This document shows, in pieces, positions 34,607-43,279 of a stretch of 64,000 nucleotides of DNA. The notes beneath the pieces are model-generated. The model was given only the letters and a program-made list of their open reading frames with translations, was not told where the DNA came from and did no database searches. Position numbers and translations under genes: made by a program. The DNA lies in NCBI RefSeq assembly GCF_902489635.1, contig NZ_CABUAN010000004.1, positions 1-64,000 on the forward strand. Direction: 5' to 3'. Every line of letters begins with the position of its first letter. Position 1 is the stretch's first letter. The DNA comes from an uncultured Porphyromonas sp. GTDB taxonomy: Bacteria; Bacteroidota; Bacteroidia; Bacteroidales; Porphyromonadaceae.

Positions 34607-35302
34607 CTAGCGCGCGTTACGGCGGGCGTCGCGGAGCTTCTGCTGGTACATACGTAGCACCGTGTCGTCCGTGATCTCTGTGCGGATGGCGTCGACGAGG
34701 GAGGCGTCGCCTGTGAGCGTTATCTCGGCAAGAAGCCACGCTATCGCCATCTGGACGTAGTACGCCTCATCGTGCTGCAGCGAAGCGACGTGGTCTAGTG
34801 CTGCCCGAGGCGTGGCTAAGCCGTGACGTATGAGGTCGAGCCACGCAACGATGGTGAGACGCCGTGCGTAGGGATTGGCATCGTGAGCATACTCAGCCAT
34901 CGAGCGGAGAACTATCTGTCGCTCCGCCTCTCCCCTATTGGCCCAGCTTGCAAGAAGTTCTTTGTAGTAGTCAGGCGCCGCCCAGCCGTCACAAAGTGGA
35001 TAGAGGAGGGGCAGCCCTTCACTAGCGGAGGCTAGACGAGCGATGACACCTCCGAAGAGGATCTTGTACTCGTACCATGCGAGGGCTCTCTCGTGGAGTA
35101 AGTCGATAGCTTCGTCGAGCGTGAGCAGAGCAGTGAGCTGCTTTACGGCATGTCGTAGCCACTTCATACGAATGCCGAGGACGCTCTCGGGTCGTGAGGA
35201 GACTTTGGTGCGTAGTGCCATAAAGGCGGCATAGTCTGGCTCACGACGCCGCTCCAGCTCTGTGAGCAGTGCCGTGGCTTCTTCTAGAGGTGTAGATGTC
35301 AT
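34607..35302 (-). CDS. DNA alkylation repair (AlkD-like) HEAT-repeat protein
   Basis: A 231-residue all-helical protein. Stretches such as GIRMKWLRHAVKQL, WANRGEAERQIVLRSMAEYA, RRLTIVAWLDLI and YYVQMAIAWLLAEI match the AlkD/AlkC superfamily of HEAT-like DNA glycosylases. The start at 35302 gives MTSTPLEEAT; the open frame extends upstream to 35416 but crosses a terminator hairpin. The catalytic identity is uncertain because only the general AlkD pattern is visible. Confidence 0.78.
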   Translation of the reverse strand: MTSTPLEEATALLTELERRREPDYAAFMALRTKVSSRPESVLGIRMKWLRHAVKQLTALLTLDEAIDLLHERALAWYEYKILFGGVIARLASASEGLPLLYPLCDGWAAPDYYKELLASWANRGEAERQIVLRSMAEYAHDANPYARRLTIVAWLDLIRHGLATPRAALDHVASLQHDEAYYVQMAIAWLLAEITLTGDASLVDAIRTEITDDTVLRMYQQKLRDARRNAR

Positions 35303-35336
35303 AAGGTGGGTGTATAGCAAGTATCTATAAATAGCG

Positions 35337-35371
35337 CAGTCCCCCACATACAACGTGTATATGGGGGACTG
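35337..35371 (-). terminator. Terminator of the chelatase lipoprotein gene
   Basis: CAGTCCCCCA (35337-35346) and TGGGGGACTG (35362-35371) form a perfect 10-pair stem, with further pairing in the loop (CATA/TATA side). The T tail on the - strand is weak. Confidence 0.65.
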
Positions 35372-35434
35372 ATTACATGATGCCACCGTGAGCGTGTGGA
35401 GAGCCTCCACAGTCACTTAGTGATGTGCTTGAGA

Positions 35435-36463
35435 CTACTTCTCGCCCTCTTCTGGAGTGTAGAGAGGCTCGCTAGCCAGAGCCTTCGTCATGTGGCTTAC
35501 CCAGACGTTGACAATAGCGGGATAGTCAGCGAGTCCGTTCATCGTGCAGCCATCAAGGGTGCACTTATAGCCAGCCTTGTTCATCTCATAGCGCCAGCTT
35601 CCCTCCTCAGGATTCTGCGGATCGACACCACCCTTGAGGTCGTTGTTGGCGTGATCACCAGCGATAGACATGAGCGGGTGTAGGAGCATCGTGCCAGAGG
35701 TCTTGCCAGCCTTCTTAGCGCGAGCGATCAGGTCATCTACAAGGTTGCCCTCCATATCGACAGTAGCAACGAAGTAGTTGGGGCTGAGCTTCTGGAGCTC
35801 CTCCTCAATCTTGAGGTAGCGAGCATTACCGCGTCCGTAGTTCATGTTCTCAGGATTACCGTGTCCCATGAAGCTGACGAGCTTGTTTTCAGCAACAGCC
35901 TTGCCATAGATCTTGTGAAGCTCAGCAGCAACAGCCTTGCAGTCATCATCGCTCTCTAGTAGTGGACCAGCAAGGTAGACGGTTGTCTTAGCGAACTCGG
36001 GGTGATCACCATCGTTGCGGAAGTCCTTGATGCAGTTCTGGATACGTAGGAACTCCTCACCAGGTACGATGTGTAGAGACTGAACTGCTATGTCCTTGTA
36101 TCCAGCAACGCCAAGAGCCTCTAGATAGAATTTGGGTGCGTAGTAGTTCCACCCCTTCTGAGCGCAACGTGTCATGCAGATCTCAGAGGTAAAGGCGAAG
36201 TAGAGGTCTCTGTCGGGGAACTTCTTCTTGAAGGCCTCCTGTACCTTCTTAAAGGTCTCCTGAGGCTTATCCCAGGTACTACCGAAAGAGACGAGGAGTA
36301 GAGCCTTGTCTGTGGTCTTCTTTGCCTGCACCTCCTTGGTAACAGCTTGTAGCTTCTTGTCGTGATTTGAGAGAGCTAGGTTGTTGTCCTCCTGGCAACC
36401 TACGCAAGTCAGGAGTGTTAGTCCTAGAGCGCAGAGTGATAAGATTGTTAATAGCTTCTTCAT
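35435..36463 (-). CDS. CbiK-family chelatase lipoprotein (IhtB/FetB-like)
   Basis: A 342-residue lipoprotein with a hydrophobic leader and lipobox ending at Cys23 (CVGC). The mature part matches anaerobic cobaltochelatase CbiK: LLVSFGSTWDKPQETF, YFAFTSEICMTR, VQSLHIVPGEEF, VSFMGHGNPENMNYG and LLHPLMSIAGDHANND, with the two histidine regions used for metal. In P. gingivalis the similar lipoprotein IhtB (FetB) binds haem and is thought to remove its iron at the cell surface, next to TonB receptor IhtA. Here too a TonB receptor lies immediately upstream (gap 77 bases). The alternative is a periplasmic cobaltochelatase. Confidence 0.85.
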   Translation of the reverse strand: MKKLLTILSLCALGLTLLTCVGCQEDNNLALSNHDKKLQAVTKEVQAKKTTDKALLLVSFGSTWDKPQETFKKVQEAFKKKFPDRDLYFAFTSEICMTRCAQKGWNYYAPKFYLEALGVAGYKDIAVQSLHIVPGEEFLRIQNCIKDFRNDGDHPEFAKTTVYLAGPLLESDDDCKAVAAELHKIYGKAVAENKLVSFMGHGNPENMNYGRGNARYLKIEEELQKLSPNYFVATVDMEGNLVDDLIARAKKAGKTSGTMLLHPLMSIAGDHANNDLKGGVDPQNPEEGSWRYEMNKAGYKCTLDGCTMNGLADYPAIVNVWVSHMTKALASEPLYTPEEGEK

Positions 36464-36540
36464 TGTTGATAGGGGTTATAAGTTATTTTATATTTGTTTG
36501 TGTGTGTTGGCTTGATAAAGTGTAGTGAGTTAGGGGTTGT

Positions 36541-38715
36541 CTAATCCTCCTCATCCTCTTGAGAGCGCGAGCGACGGGAGGAGCGCTTAGTCGGCGTGAT
36601 CTGCTTGGCTCGCCCGAAGTGTACGCTCAGCGTCATGTAGAGCGTACGTCCCGGTGTTGATGTGCCGTAGTGCAGACCGTGTGGTGTGGTCTCGTAGTAG
36701 TTGAGCAGGTTATCGACACCGACATTCAGGTCGATAGACCAGTTCTCATTGGGTATGATCGTCTGCTGCGTGTTGAGACGCCATAGGTGATAGGGCTTGC
36801 CGTTGCCGTCATCCTGATAGTAACGGGTGCTCTGCATACGTCCGTATAGTCCTACTGCTAGCTTGTAGCGCTGGTGGAGGAAGGCTTCGCTCCACGACAG
36901 CCCCACGGTGGCACGGTGGTGTGCCATACCATCGATCGTGACTTGGCGCATCTCTTGCTTCTCGTCATCGTAGAGGAGTGCCTCTGTGTCGAGGTAACTG
37001 TAGCTGGTGGTCAGCGTCCACTGCTTGTAGATGCGCCACTTGGCTGTGACATCAGCACCATAAGTCTTGGCGCTGTCCATGTTCTTGTACTGACGCACGC
37101 GAGCTGGCCTGTAGGTGGCTATGAGATCACCTGGAGCCTCTCGACTTGGGATCGTCACAAGGGTGATCATATGGTTGAGGAAGTTGCCATAGCCCGTGAC
37201 GCTTACGTTGACCATTGGACTGTGATACTCGACGCTACCTGAGACATAGCGACTAGTCTGCGCCTTGAGGTTTGGATTGCCTAGATGGAGTATGACCATC
37301 GCCATCTGACGAACGTATCGATAGTGGAGCTCCTTGATCGTAGGAGTCTTAAAGCCTTCGGAGTAGGTAGCACGCAGGTTGACGGGGCCTAGCTTGTAGA
37401 GGAGGGACACCTTGGGAGTAAACTTTGCGCCAAAAGCTGGGTGATAGGTTAGCCTCGCTCCCGCAGTTAAGTTAAAGTTGTTCGTAGGTGTCCACTCGTC
37501 CTGTAGGTAGAGTCCCGCCTGAAAGTCATTGACCCGATCCTCGTCCAGACGGTGTGGTGCTATGAGCCAGTTGTGGTGTAGGTCTAAGCCAGCGCTAAGT
37601 CGCTGATCGAAGGGCAGTGCGAAGACCCCCTTGAGCTCTGTCGTGATGCGTTGCTGATTGCTCTGCAGACCTACATCTCCAGGGAAGTAGGGGAAGTTCA
37701 GCTCCTTGCCATCTGGCAGGTACTCCTTAGCCCAGGTCTCACCTGTGTAGACGTAGTAATAGGCGTGCCTGTAGTACTGCATCTGAGCCGTCAGGACAGC
37801 TCCCCGTGGAGTCTGCCAACGCATACCTGCACCTGCGGAAGTATTGTGATAGCGGAAGTCGTAGGTCTTGTAGTCGGGCACACCCGTCGGGCGGTGGATA
37901 TCCTTGCGATAGTAGTTACCCTCGACATAGGCCGAGAGCGGCTTGCCCTGTCGCCAGTAGAGATGCTGTCCTATCTGCCAGTCTAGGTAGGGATTGGAGG
38001 TGTTGTTGACCGAGTTGGTTACAGGCTTTTCGTATCGGTTGGGGTTTTCGTAGGTTGTGTTTTGCCAACCGTCTGAGTGCTTTAGATTAAAGTCTGTCAG
38101 CGTCGTCCAGTCGCCCACCCTATACTGAAAAGCGTTGGACTGATTGATCACTCCATAGGAGGCGACACGCGTGCTATTGTCTATGGATAGATTGTCACGG
38201 CTCTTCTTGGTGATGATGTTGATGACACCCGCTATGGCGTCGCTACCGTAGAGCGCGGAGGAGGCTCCTTTCACCACCTCAATACGCTCGATGCGTGTCG
38301 GGTCAACCATATCTAGATTCGTCTGCCCCCCGAGGTCGCTCATCAACCTCTTACCATCGACGAGGATGAGGATATAACGATCTCCCAGCCCGCCTATCTG
38401 CATAGCGGTACCCATGTCGCTGTGGCTGAAGTCTATCGACGGGATCAGCCCCGAGAGTATCTCCGTGAGCGTCGCTGATCCGTAGCTCTCTAGCGTCTTC
38501 GCATTGATGATCTCGGTCTGTACGGGCGCATTCTTGAGGAGGTAGTTCGTACCGGTACCCGTCACGACCACCTCATCTAGATTAAGGACTGAGAGCGAGT
38601 CTACCGCTGCCCATGCGAGCGAGTCCGTCGGCGTTGATGCGCTGGTCTGCGCCATCAGCGTAGCTGGGAGTAGCAGAGCTAAGAGCTGTACAACGATTGC
38701 CAGATATCTATTCAT
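36541..38715 (-). CDS. TonB-dependent receptor (IhtA-like, haem or metal complex)
   Basis: A 724-residue receptor. The start at 38715 gives MNRYLAIVVQ and a signal peptide to about residue 22; the open frame runs further upstream through the promoter. The plug domain (about 45-165) has EVVVTGTGTNYLLKNAPV, the RIERIEVVKGASSALYGSDA box and GVINIITKK. Barrel motifs include RATYSEGFKTPTIKELHY, as in haem/siderophore receptors. After the last strand (LYMTLSVHFG) there is an unusual tail of about 20 residues rich in Arg, Ser, Asp and Glu. The chelatase lipoprotein gene follows directly. Confidence 0.88.
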   Translation of the reverse strand: MNRYLAIVVQLLALLLPATLMAQTSASTPTDSLAWAAVDSLSVLNLDEVVVTGTGTNYLLKNAPVQTEIINAKTLESYGSATLTEILSGLIPSIDFSHSDMGTAMQIGGLGDRYILILVDGKRLMSDLGGQTNLDMVDPTRIERIEVVKGASSALYGSDAIAGVINIITKKSRDNLSIDNSTRVASYGVINQSNAFQYRVGDWTTLTDFNLKHSDGWQNTTYENPNRYEKPVTNSVNNTSNPYLDWQIGQHLYWRQGKPLSAYVEGNYYRKDIHRPTGVPDYKTYDFRYHNTSAGAGMRWQTPRGAVLTAQMQYYRHAYYYVYTGETWAKEYLPDGKELNFPYFPGDVGLQSNQQRITTELKGVFALPFDQRLSAGLDLHHNWLIAPHRLDEDRVNDFQAGLYLQDEWTPTNNFNLTAGARLTYHPAFGAKFTPKVSLLYKLGPVNLRATYSEGFKTPTIKELHYRYVRQMAMVILHLGNPNLKAQTSRYVSGSVEYHSPMVNVSVTGYGNFLNHMITLVTIPSREAPGDLIATYRPARVRQYKNMDSAKTYGADVTAKWRIYKQWTLTTSYSYLDTEALLYDDEKQEMRQVTIDGMAHHRATVGLSWSEAFLHQRYKLAVGLYGRMQSTRYYQDDGNGKPYHLWRLNTQQTIIPNENWSIDLNVGVDNLLNYYETTPHGLHYGTSTPGRTLYMTLSVHFGRAKQITPTKRSSRRSRSQEDEED

Positions 38716-38793
38716 AATACTGTAAGATAAACTAACAGAAGAAGGCAACCTAACCTCAACCCCAACAGATTCGGTTAGAGTAGCTTTTATACA

Positions 38794-38822
38794 CCGCAAA
38801 GGTAGTAAAAAAAGCATTGTCG
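38794..38822 (-). promoter_or_regulatory. Promoter of the IhtA-like receptor gene
   Basis: On the - strand TACCTTTG lies at about 38799-38806, with TTG about 20 bases upstream (near 38827). It is placed about 85 bases before the receptor start. No cobalamin-riboswitch signature is visible here, unlike the operon at 51.0 kb. Confidence 0.55.
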
Positions 38823-38934
38823 AGCAACGGATTGCACTCGCTAGATTTGAAAAAATCTCACGAGTAACGATGTGTAAGGACACACAGTTGGTATCTAGCG
38901 AAAGGGCGTCCGTTGTAGAGCGGTAACATGAGTC

Positions 38935-39537
38935 TTGATCCTGTAATATCTGACGGGTACGAACATCCTCCCGCTAGATACGATCATAGTCCACTACAAA
39001 AATCGTTACTCATCTCATCTGTTCGTGCGTCCCCACGTGGGGCTGACGCATTATGTACAATGAGCTCGTTTACCTATCTATTCCTCGTCTATCGTTGTGT
39101 GTGGCTCTTGAAAAATTCGATTATGATGCGTCATCCCTGGCTGGGGAAATTCGACGCCAGCTCGCTACAATAATTTAGAACTGACTACATATCGAAACGG
39201 CGCCGTGTCGGGGAAAAGTGATTTCCACGTGGATATTTCGAAATATCCAGGTGGAGAATAAAAAATTCTTCGGAGGAATCAAATGAAACTTCGGAAGAAT
39301 GAAATGAAACTTCGGAGGAAATGAATGACGCCCACGTGGAAAATAAAAAATATCCACGTGGAGATTTGAGATTTCCCACGTGGATATTCGAAAAAGGAGG
39401 GAATCGGACGAATTTCCCCGTAAAGATATGTAAATAGAGACTAGAGGGCTAGTGGCACTAATGCTCCTAGTAGGCCTAGTGCTTCTAGAGCCTGCAGAAG
39501 GGTTACTCGTGAGAGTTGCGGTACCGCAAGTAGTGAC
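38935..39537. repeat. Intergenic region with palindromic element, copy B
   Basis: No credible gene is seen between the receptor promoter and cobI; the open frame at 38928-39173 looks accidental. At 39215-39400 lies copy B: TTTCCACGTGGATATTTCG, a second palindrome with one changed base (CCAGGTGG), three TTCGGAGGAA-type units (one TTCGGAAGAA), then three more CACGTG palindromes. It aligns with copy A at 17330-17500 nearly base for base. An isolated CCCCACGTGGGG-type palindrome also occurs near 39031. Confidence 0.83.
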
Positions 39538-40248
39538 TTAGTGAGAGCTACCTCGGCGAGGACGTATGATGATGAGCGAGAAGTAAGGGATGGGCTGACG
39601 AGCGAGGAGCGTCTCTCGATCACTGGTGAGCAGCTCTAGAGCTGGATTGCCGAGATGCTCGGCGTAGATGAAGTCGTTGTGGTCCTCGGCGATCACCTTA
39701 CGAACGAAGTCGGCACAGCGCGAGAGCTTCATCACCACCACCGTATGTCCCTGCGCCAGCGCTTCGCGAAGCTGAGACTCACTGTCGACTTTGCTCAGCA
39801 CAAGGAGCGACTCATCTTGGCGCACCAACCCCTGACCAAAGGTTGCCGCTGCGGCTATATAATAAGGTATCCCTGGCACAACCTCCATCTCGGCACCATC
39901 CTGACGTAAGAGGTCTGCGAGATACTGCACCGTGGCATAGGTGCCGGCATCGCCGATGGTGACGACGCTGCAGGCGAGTCCCCTACCCTGCTGATCTAGC
40001 AGTCGGATGGCCAGCTGCTCGTAGTAGCGGATCGCCTCTGTGCGGTCACTGCTCATCGGGATCTCGAGGATCTGGCAGCGCTGAGCGAGGGCGGTGCCTT
40101 CGGGTAGCGCAGCGACTATTCGATGAGCAGCCTCACCGAGGCAATAGATTTCATCTGCCGTCTGGAGCTTGCCATAGGCCCGCATGGAGATATCCTCAGG
40201 CGTAGCAGCACCGAGAGAGACAATCGCTATCGGGTGTAGCACTTTCAT
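39538..40248 (-). CDS. cobI: Precorrin-2 C20-methyltransferase (CobI/CbiL)
   Basis: A 236-residue tetrapyrrole methylase that adds the C20 methyl group early in the corrin pathway. It has VSLGAATPEDIS at the place of the usual GPGDP loop, TIGDAGTYATVQYL, and the VVPGIPYYIAAAATFGQGLV region that marks the C20 enzymes. The last gene of the operon, it overlaps the end of cbiG-cobM by four bases. Confidence 0.88.
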   Translation of the reverse strand: MKVLHPIAIVSLGAATPEDISMRAYGKLQTADEIYCLGEAAHRIVAALPEGTALAQRCQILEIPMSSDRTEAIRYYEQLAIRLLDQQGRGLACSVVTIGDAGTYATVQYLADLLRQDGAEMEVVPGIPYYIAAAATFGQGLVRQDESLLVLSKVDSESQLREALAQGHTVVVMKLSRCADFVRKVIAEDHNDFIYAEHLGNPALELLTSDRETLLARQPIPYFSLIIIRPRRGSSH

Positions 40249-42080
40249 CGGCGGAAGAGATGCTTGAAGTTGTCATTGTAGAGCTTAGAGAGTCCCGCAC
40301 GGTTGTCGATGGCATCCCCGACGACCATCAGCGTGGTAAGCGTGAGGTGATGCTCACGAACTATCTGTGCCAGCTCGGAGAGTTGACCGCGGTAGATGCG
40401 CTGCTCAGGCCAAGTGAGCTTGTAGCAGACCGCCACGGGTGTCGTGGGCGGATAGTGAACGAGTAGCTCCCGCTGCACCTCCTCGGCAAGGGTGGCACTG
40501 AGGTAGATGCACATCGTGCTCTGCGAGGCAGCTAGCTTGTGCAGTTGCTCTCGCTCGGGCATTGGCGTGCGACCGCCACCGCGAGTTAAGATGATGGTCT
40601 GCACACGCTCGGGGATGGTAAACTGAGACCTGAGCTCTGCAGCGGCTGCTAGGAAGGAGGAGATGCCAGGCGTGATGTGGTAACTCATACCCGCCTCATC
40701 AAAGAGTGCCATCTGCTCCTGTATGGCACCAAAGATGGCGGGGTCTCCCGTGTGTAACCGCACGATAAGCGCGTGCTTGTCGTAAAACTCCTTCATCAGG
40801 GCAAACTGCTCCTCGAGATTCATATCGGCGGAGCTTTTCACAGTGGCACCCACCTTGGCATAGTAGGTTAACTCAATGGGAACCAAGCTACCAGCATAGA
40901 GGATCAGGTCGGCTCGCTCGAGGAAATGCTTACCACGCACGGAGATTAACTCAGGATCGCCAGGCCCCGCCCCAACGATCTCTATATGTCCGTGGGGCAA
41001 CCCTTCGGGAGCTACGGCAAGGCTATAGGTAAAGTCGCTCTGCGACGTGAGACAGCCTTTTTGCTTTTCTATAATCAGTAGTCCGCCCTGACTGGCTGCG
41101 AGTGCGGAGGCTTCGCTGACGCTCGTCGAACCCGTTGCTGTGGCGACACGCTCTGAGGGGTTGGGTACCTCGATAGCGGCTAGCTCGTCACTACTGTAGA
41201 AGTGGCAAGGCTTACCTAAGTGCTGAGAGAGTTCGTCGAGGATCGGTTCGCCACGCTTGAGTTCGATGCTATTGATCGTGGCGATGGCACTAGGGGCGTA
41301 CCCTTTGGCACGAATGTCGGAGAGAATGTGCTCCACGACGCCCTCGGGATTTGCTTGATGGCGACACCCCACACCGAGGTGCAGGAGTGGCGGACGGAAG
41401 TAGAGACAAGGGATGGTCAAGCCCTCCAGCAGGCGATAACTCACCGCTATGAGGAGGTCGTAGCGGCTCTGGTCGACATCCTCGTAGCGGTAGTAGAGAT
41501 CTACATGCTCTGGGTGTGTGCGCTCTAGATAGGCGGTACCCTCGGTGCGCATTTCAAGTAGCAGAGCGACAGGGCGCTTATTGACAAAGGTGGTGATGGC
41601 GGCGTTCATACTACAGCCTGCGGTCTCGCGACTCCACCCGATCTCTGCACCCAAGGTGTCTAGAGCCCACAGCCCCTGCCGGTCGCTCTGAGTGGTGATG
41701 ACCGGCTCGGCACCTAGTATGTGTGCGATGCGCTCGGTCCACTCGTTGGCGCCGCCTATGTGTCCCGAAGCGACGGAGATGACGTACCGCCCCGTGGTGT
41801 CTACGCAGAGGACCGCTGGGTCGTGATGCTTGTCTCTGAGCAGTGGGGCAATGGTGCGAACGCAGATTCCCATAGCGGAGACAAAGAGTAAGACATCGCT
41901 CTCGGCAAAGAGGCACTTAGCCCCCTCGGCAAGGCTGGGCAGCAGGGTGAATGCTTCGCTTGCCTTCTCCTGGTGTGTCGTATAGAGCTTAACGTCTGTC
42001 AGTTCGCTCGCTATCTGTAGTGCGATCTTTTGACCATCAGGAGAGATGGCGAGGATCGCTATGCGTGGTTTTGAGTTCAT
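40245..42080 (-). CDS. cbiG-cobM: Fused CbiG (cobalt-precorrin-5A hydrolase) and CobM/CbiF (precorrin-4 C11-methyltransferase)
   Basis: A 611-residue fusion. Residues 1-340 are CbiG: FVSAMGICVRTIAPLL, SVASGHIGGANEWTERIA, PVITTQSDRQGLWALD and the C-terminal LHLGVGCRHQANPEGV. Residues about 355-611 are CobM/CbiF: IEIVGAGPGDPELISVRG, LYAGSLVP, MNLEEQFALMKEFY, RLHTGDPAIFGAIQEQM and the ending of the methylase fold. CobM methylates C11 and CbiG opens the lactone and removes the two-carbon fragment, so the fusion joins consecutive steps. It starts five bases after cobL. Confidence 0.93.
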   Translation of the reverse strand: MNSKPRIAILAISPDGQKIALQIASELTDVKLYTTHQEKASEAFTLLPSLAEGAKCLFAESDVLLFVSAMGICVRTIAPLLRDKHHDPAVLCVDTTGRYVISVASGHIGGANEWTERIAHILGAEPVITTQSDRQGLWALDTLGAEIGWSRETAGCSMNAAITTFVNKRPVALLLEMRTEGTAYLERTHPEHVDLYYRYEDVDQSRYDLLIAVSYRLLEGLTIPCLYFRPPLLHLGVGCRHQANPEGVVEHILSDIRAKGYAPSAIATINSIELKRGEPILDELSQHLGKPCHFYSSDELAAIEVPNPSERVATATGSTSVSEASALAASQGGLLIIEKQKGCLTSQSDFTYSLAVAPEGLPHGHIEIVGAGPGDPELISVRGKHFLERADLILYAGSLVPIELTYYAKVGATVKSSADMNLEEQFALMKEFYDKHALIVRLHTGDPAIFGAIQEQMALFDEAGMSYHITPGISSFLAAAAELRSQFTIPERVQTIILTRGGGRTPMPEREQLHKLAASQSTMCIYLSATLAEEVQRELLVHYPPTTPVAVCYKLTWPEQRIYRGQLSELAQIVREHHLTLTTLMVVGDAIDNRAGLSKLYNDNFKHLFRR

Positions 42081-42085
42081 ACGAA

Positions 42086-43279
42086 TTAGTGTGTGCTTTT
42101 GGTCGCTTGTAAGACAGCTATCGGGTTGTAGTCATCGATCTGCATACGGGTCGTGGAGGTTATGGAGCCACCGACAGCAGCAATGGCTCGTCTGAAGGCC
42201 TCCTGGCTCTCGCTCGAGACGGAGTTAAAGACGATCCGCCCGCCTACGGCGAGACGACGCCACGCCTCCTCAACGATCTTCTGCAGGTGCCCGCCATGCC
42301 CTCCGATGAAGACGGCATCAGGCTGAGGAAGTGAATCAAGGTTGGCTCGAAGGAAGTCGCCCCCGCAGAAGGTGATGCCCGGGGTGTGATGACGACGCGC
42401 ATTGGCGTCGAGGAGCTCGGCACCCTCGGGACGTATCTCGAAGGCAACGACCTGCAGGCTCGGCTGCTGTAGGCGAGCTTCGATAGATACGGAGCCGGTG
42501 CAGGAGCCGATGTCCCACAGGACGTGCGCCTGGTGCAGGTCTAGCTGCGAGAGCGTCTCGAGACGTATCGCCCGCTTGGTGATCATCCGCTCACGCCCAT
42601 TGAGCGGAATAAAGTCCGCATCGGGGATACCAAAAGGTCGAGGCAAGGGCTTCGTCTGAATGAGGATTAAGTTGTTGGGATAGGCGAAAGTGCGCTCAGA
42701 CATTTCCGCAATAGAGAGACGGGAGAGCTGCTGTCGCTCCTTATTGCCTAGATGCTCCCCGACGATGGCTCGGTAGTTGTCGTAGCCGTAGTCGAGCATG
42801 CGCTGGGCGATGCGCTGAGGGGTGTGCTCCTTGCGGTCGGTTAGGATGCCGATCATGCGCTCGCCAGAGATCAGCGCTGCGTCAAAGGCTTGCCACGGTC
42901 TCCCCGTGAGTGACACGACGTGCATGTCCTGGTAAGGCAGGAGTGCTGCATGAGCGAGAAGCTGCAGGGAGTGGAAGTAAGGGTGCAGCTCGATCTCAAC
43001 CTCGGGAAGAAGCTGCATGATGCGCTGCCCGATGCCGTTGAAGATGGGGTCGCACGAAGCGAAGACGACGACCGTGTCGTACGCCTTGTACTGCTCGATC
43101 ACATCGTCTATCGGTGGGGTTATATCGATCCAGTGATACTCCGTCGGCAAGATCTCTCGGACGATCTCGTGATGCCGTGCCCCTCCTGAGAAGACGCGCT
43201 CGCCAGCGAGTCGCTCCAGCAGCTCTGGGCTCCACCGCTGCTCTCGGTCGTCGCTAAGTCCTATGAGGATGATTTTCAT
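42086..43279 (-). CDS. cobL: Fused CbiE-CbiT (CobL), precorrin-6Y C5,15-methyltransferase (decarboxylating)
   Basis: A 397-residue fusion. The N-terminal CbiE part (to about 200) has FSGGARHHEIV, VVVFASCDPIFNGIGQ and VVSLTGRPW; the C-terminal CbiT part has the SAM loop DIGSCTGSVSIEA, AFEIRPEGAELLDAN and FIGGHGGHLQKIV. Together they methylate C5 and C15 and decarboxylate the acetate side chain. The gene overlaps cobJ-cbiC by four bases. Confidence 0.93.
   Translation of the reverse strand: MKIILIGLSDDREQRWSPELLERLAGERVFSGGARHHEIVREILPTEYHWIDITPPIDDVIEQYKAYDTVVVFASCDPIFNGIGQRIMQLLPEVEIELHPYFHSLQLLAHAALLPYQDMHVVSLTGRPWQAFDAALISGERMIGILTDRKEHTPQRIAQRMLDYGYDNYRAIVGEHLGNKERQQLSRLSIAEMSERTFAYPNNLILIQTKPLPRPFGIPDADFIPLNGRERMITKRAIRLETLSQLDLHQAHVLWDIGSCTGSVSIEARLQQPSLQVVAFEIRPEGAELLDANARRHHTPGITFCGGDFLRANLDSLPQPDAVFIGGHGGHLQKIVEEAWRRLAVGGRIVFNSVSSESQEAFRRAIAAVGGSITSTTRMQIDDYNPIAVLQATKSTH

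Noticed and set aside
38716..38930. A second cobalamin riboswitch before the IhtA-like receptor
   Set aside because: No B12 box or core motif is visible on either strand; only a normal promoter is seen.
38928..39173. An 81-residue + strand open frame near repeat copy B
   Set aside because: It has an accidental composition and no ribosome site, and it contains an isolated CACGTG palindrome.
39175..39379. Two - strand open frames reading through repeat copy B, with similar ones through copy A at 17274-17630
   Set aside because: The encoded repeats (for example SSEVSFHSSEVSF) only reflect the DNA repeat; both frames are open by chance, and no signal, start context or conserved length is seen.
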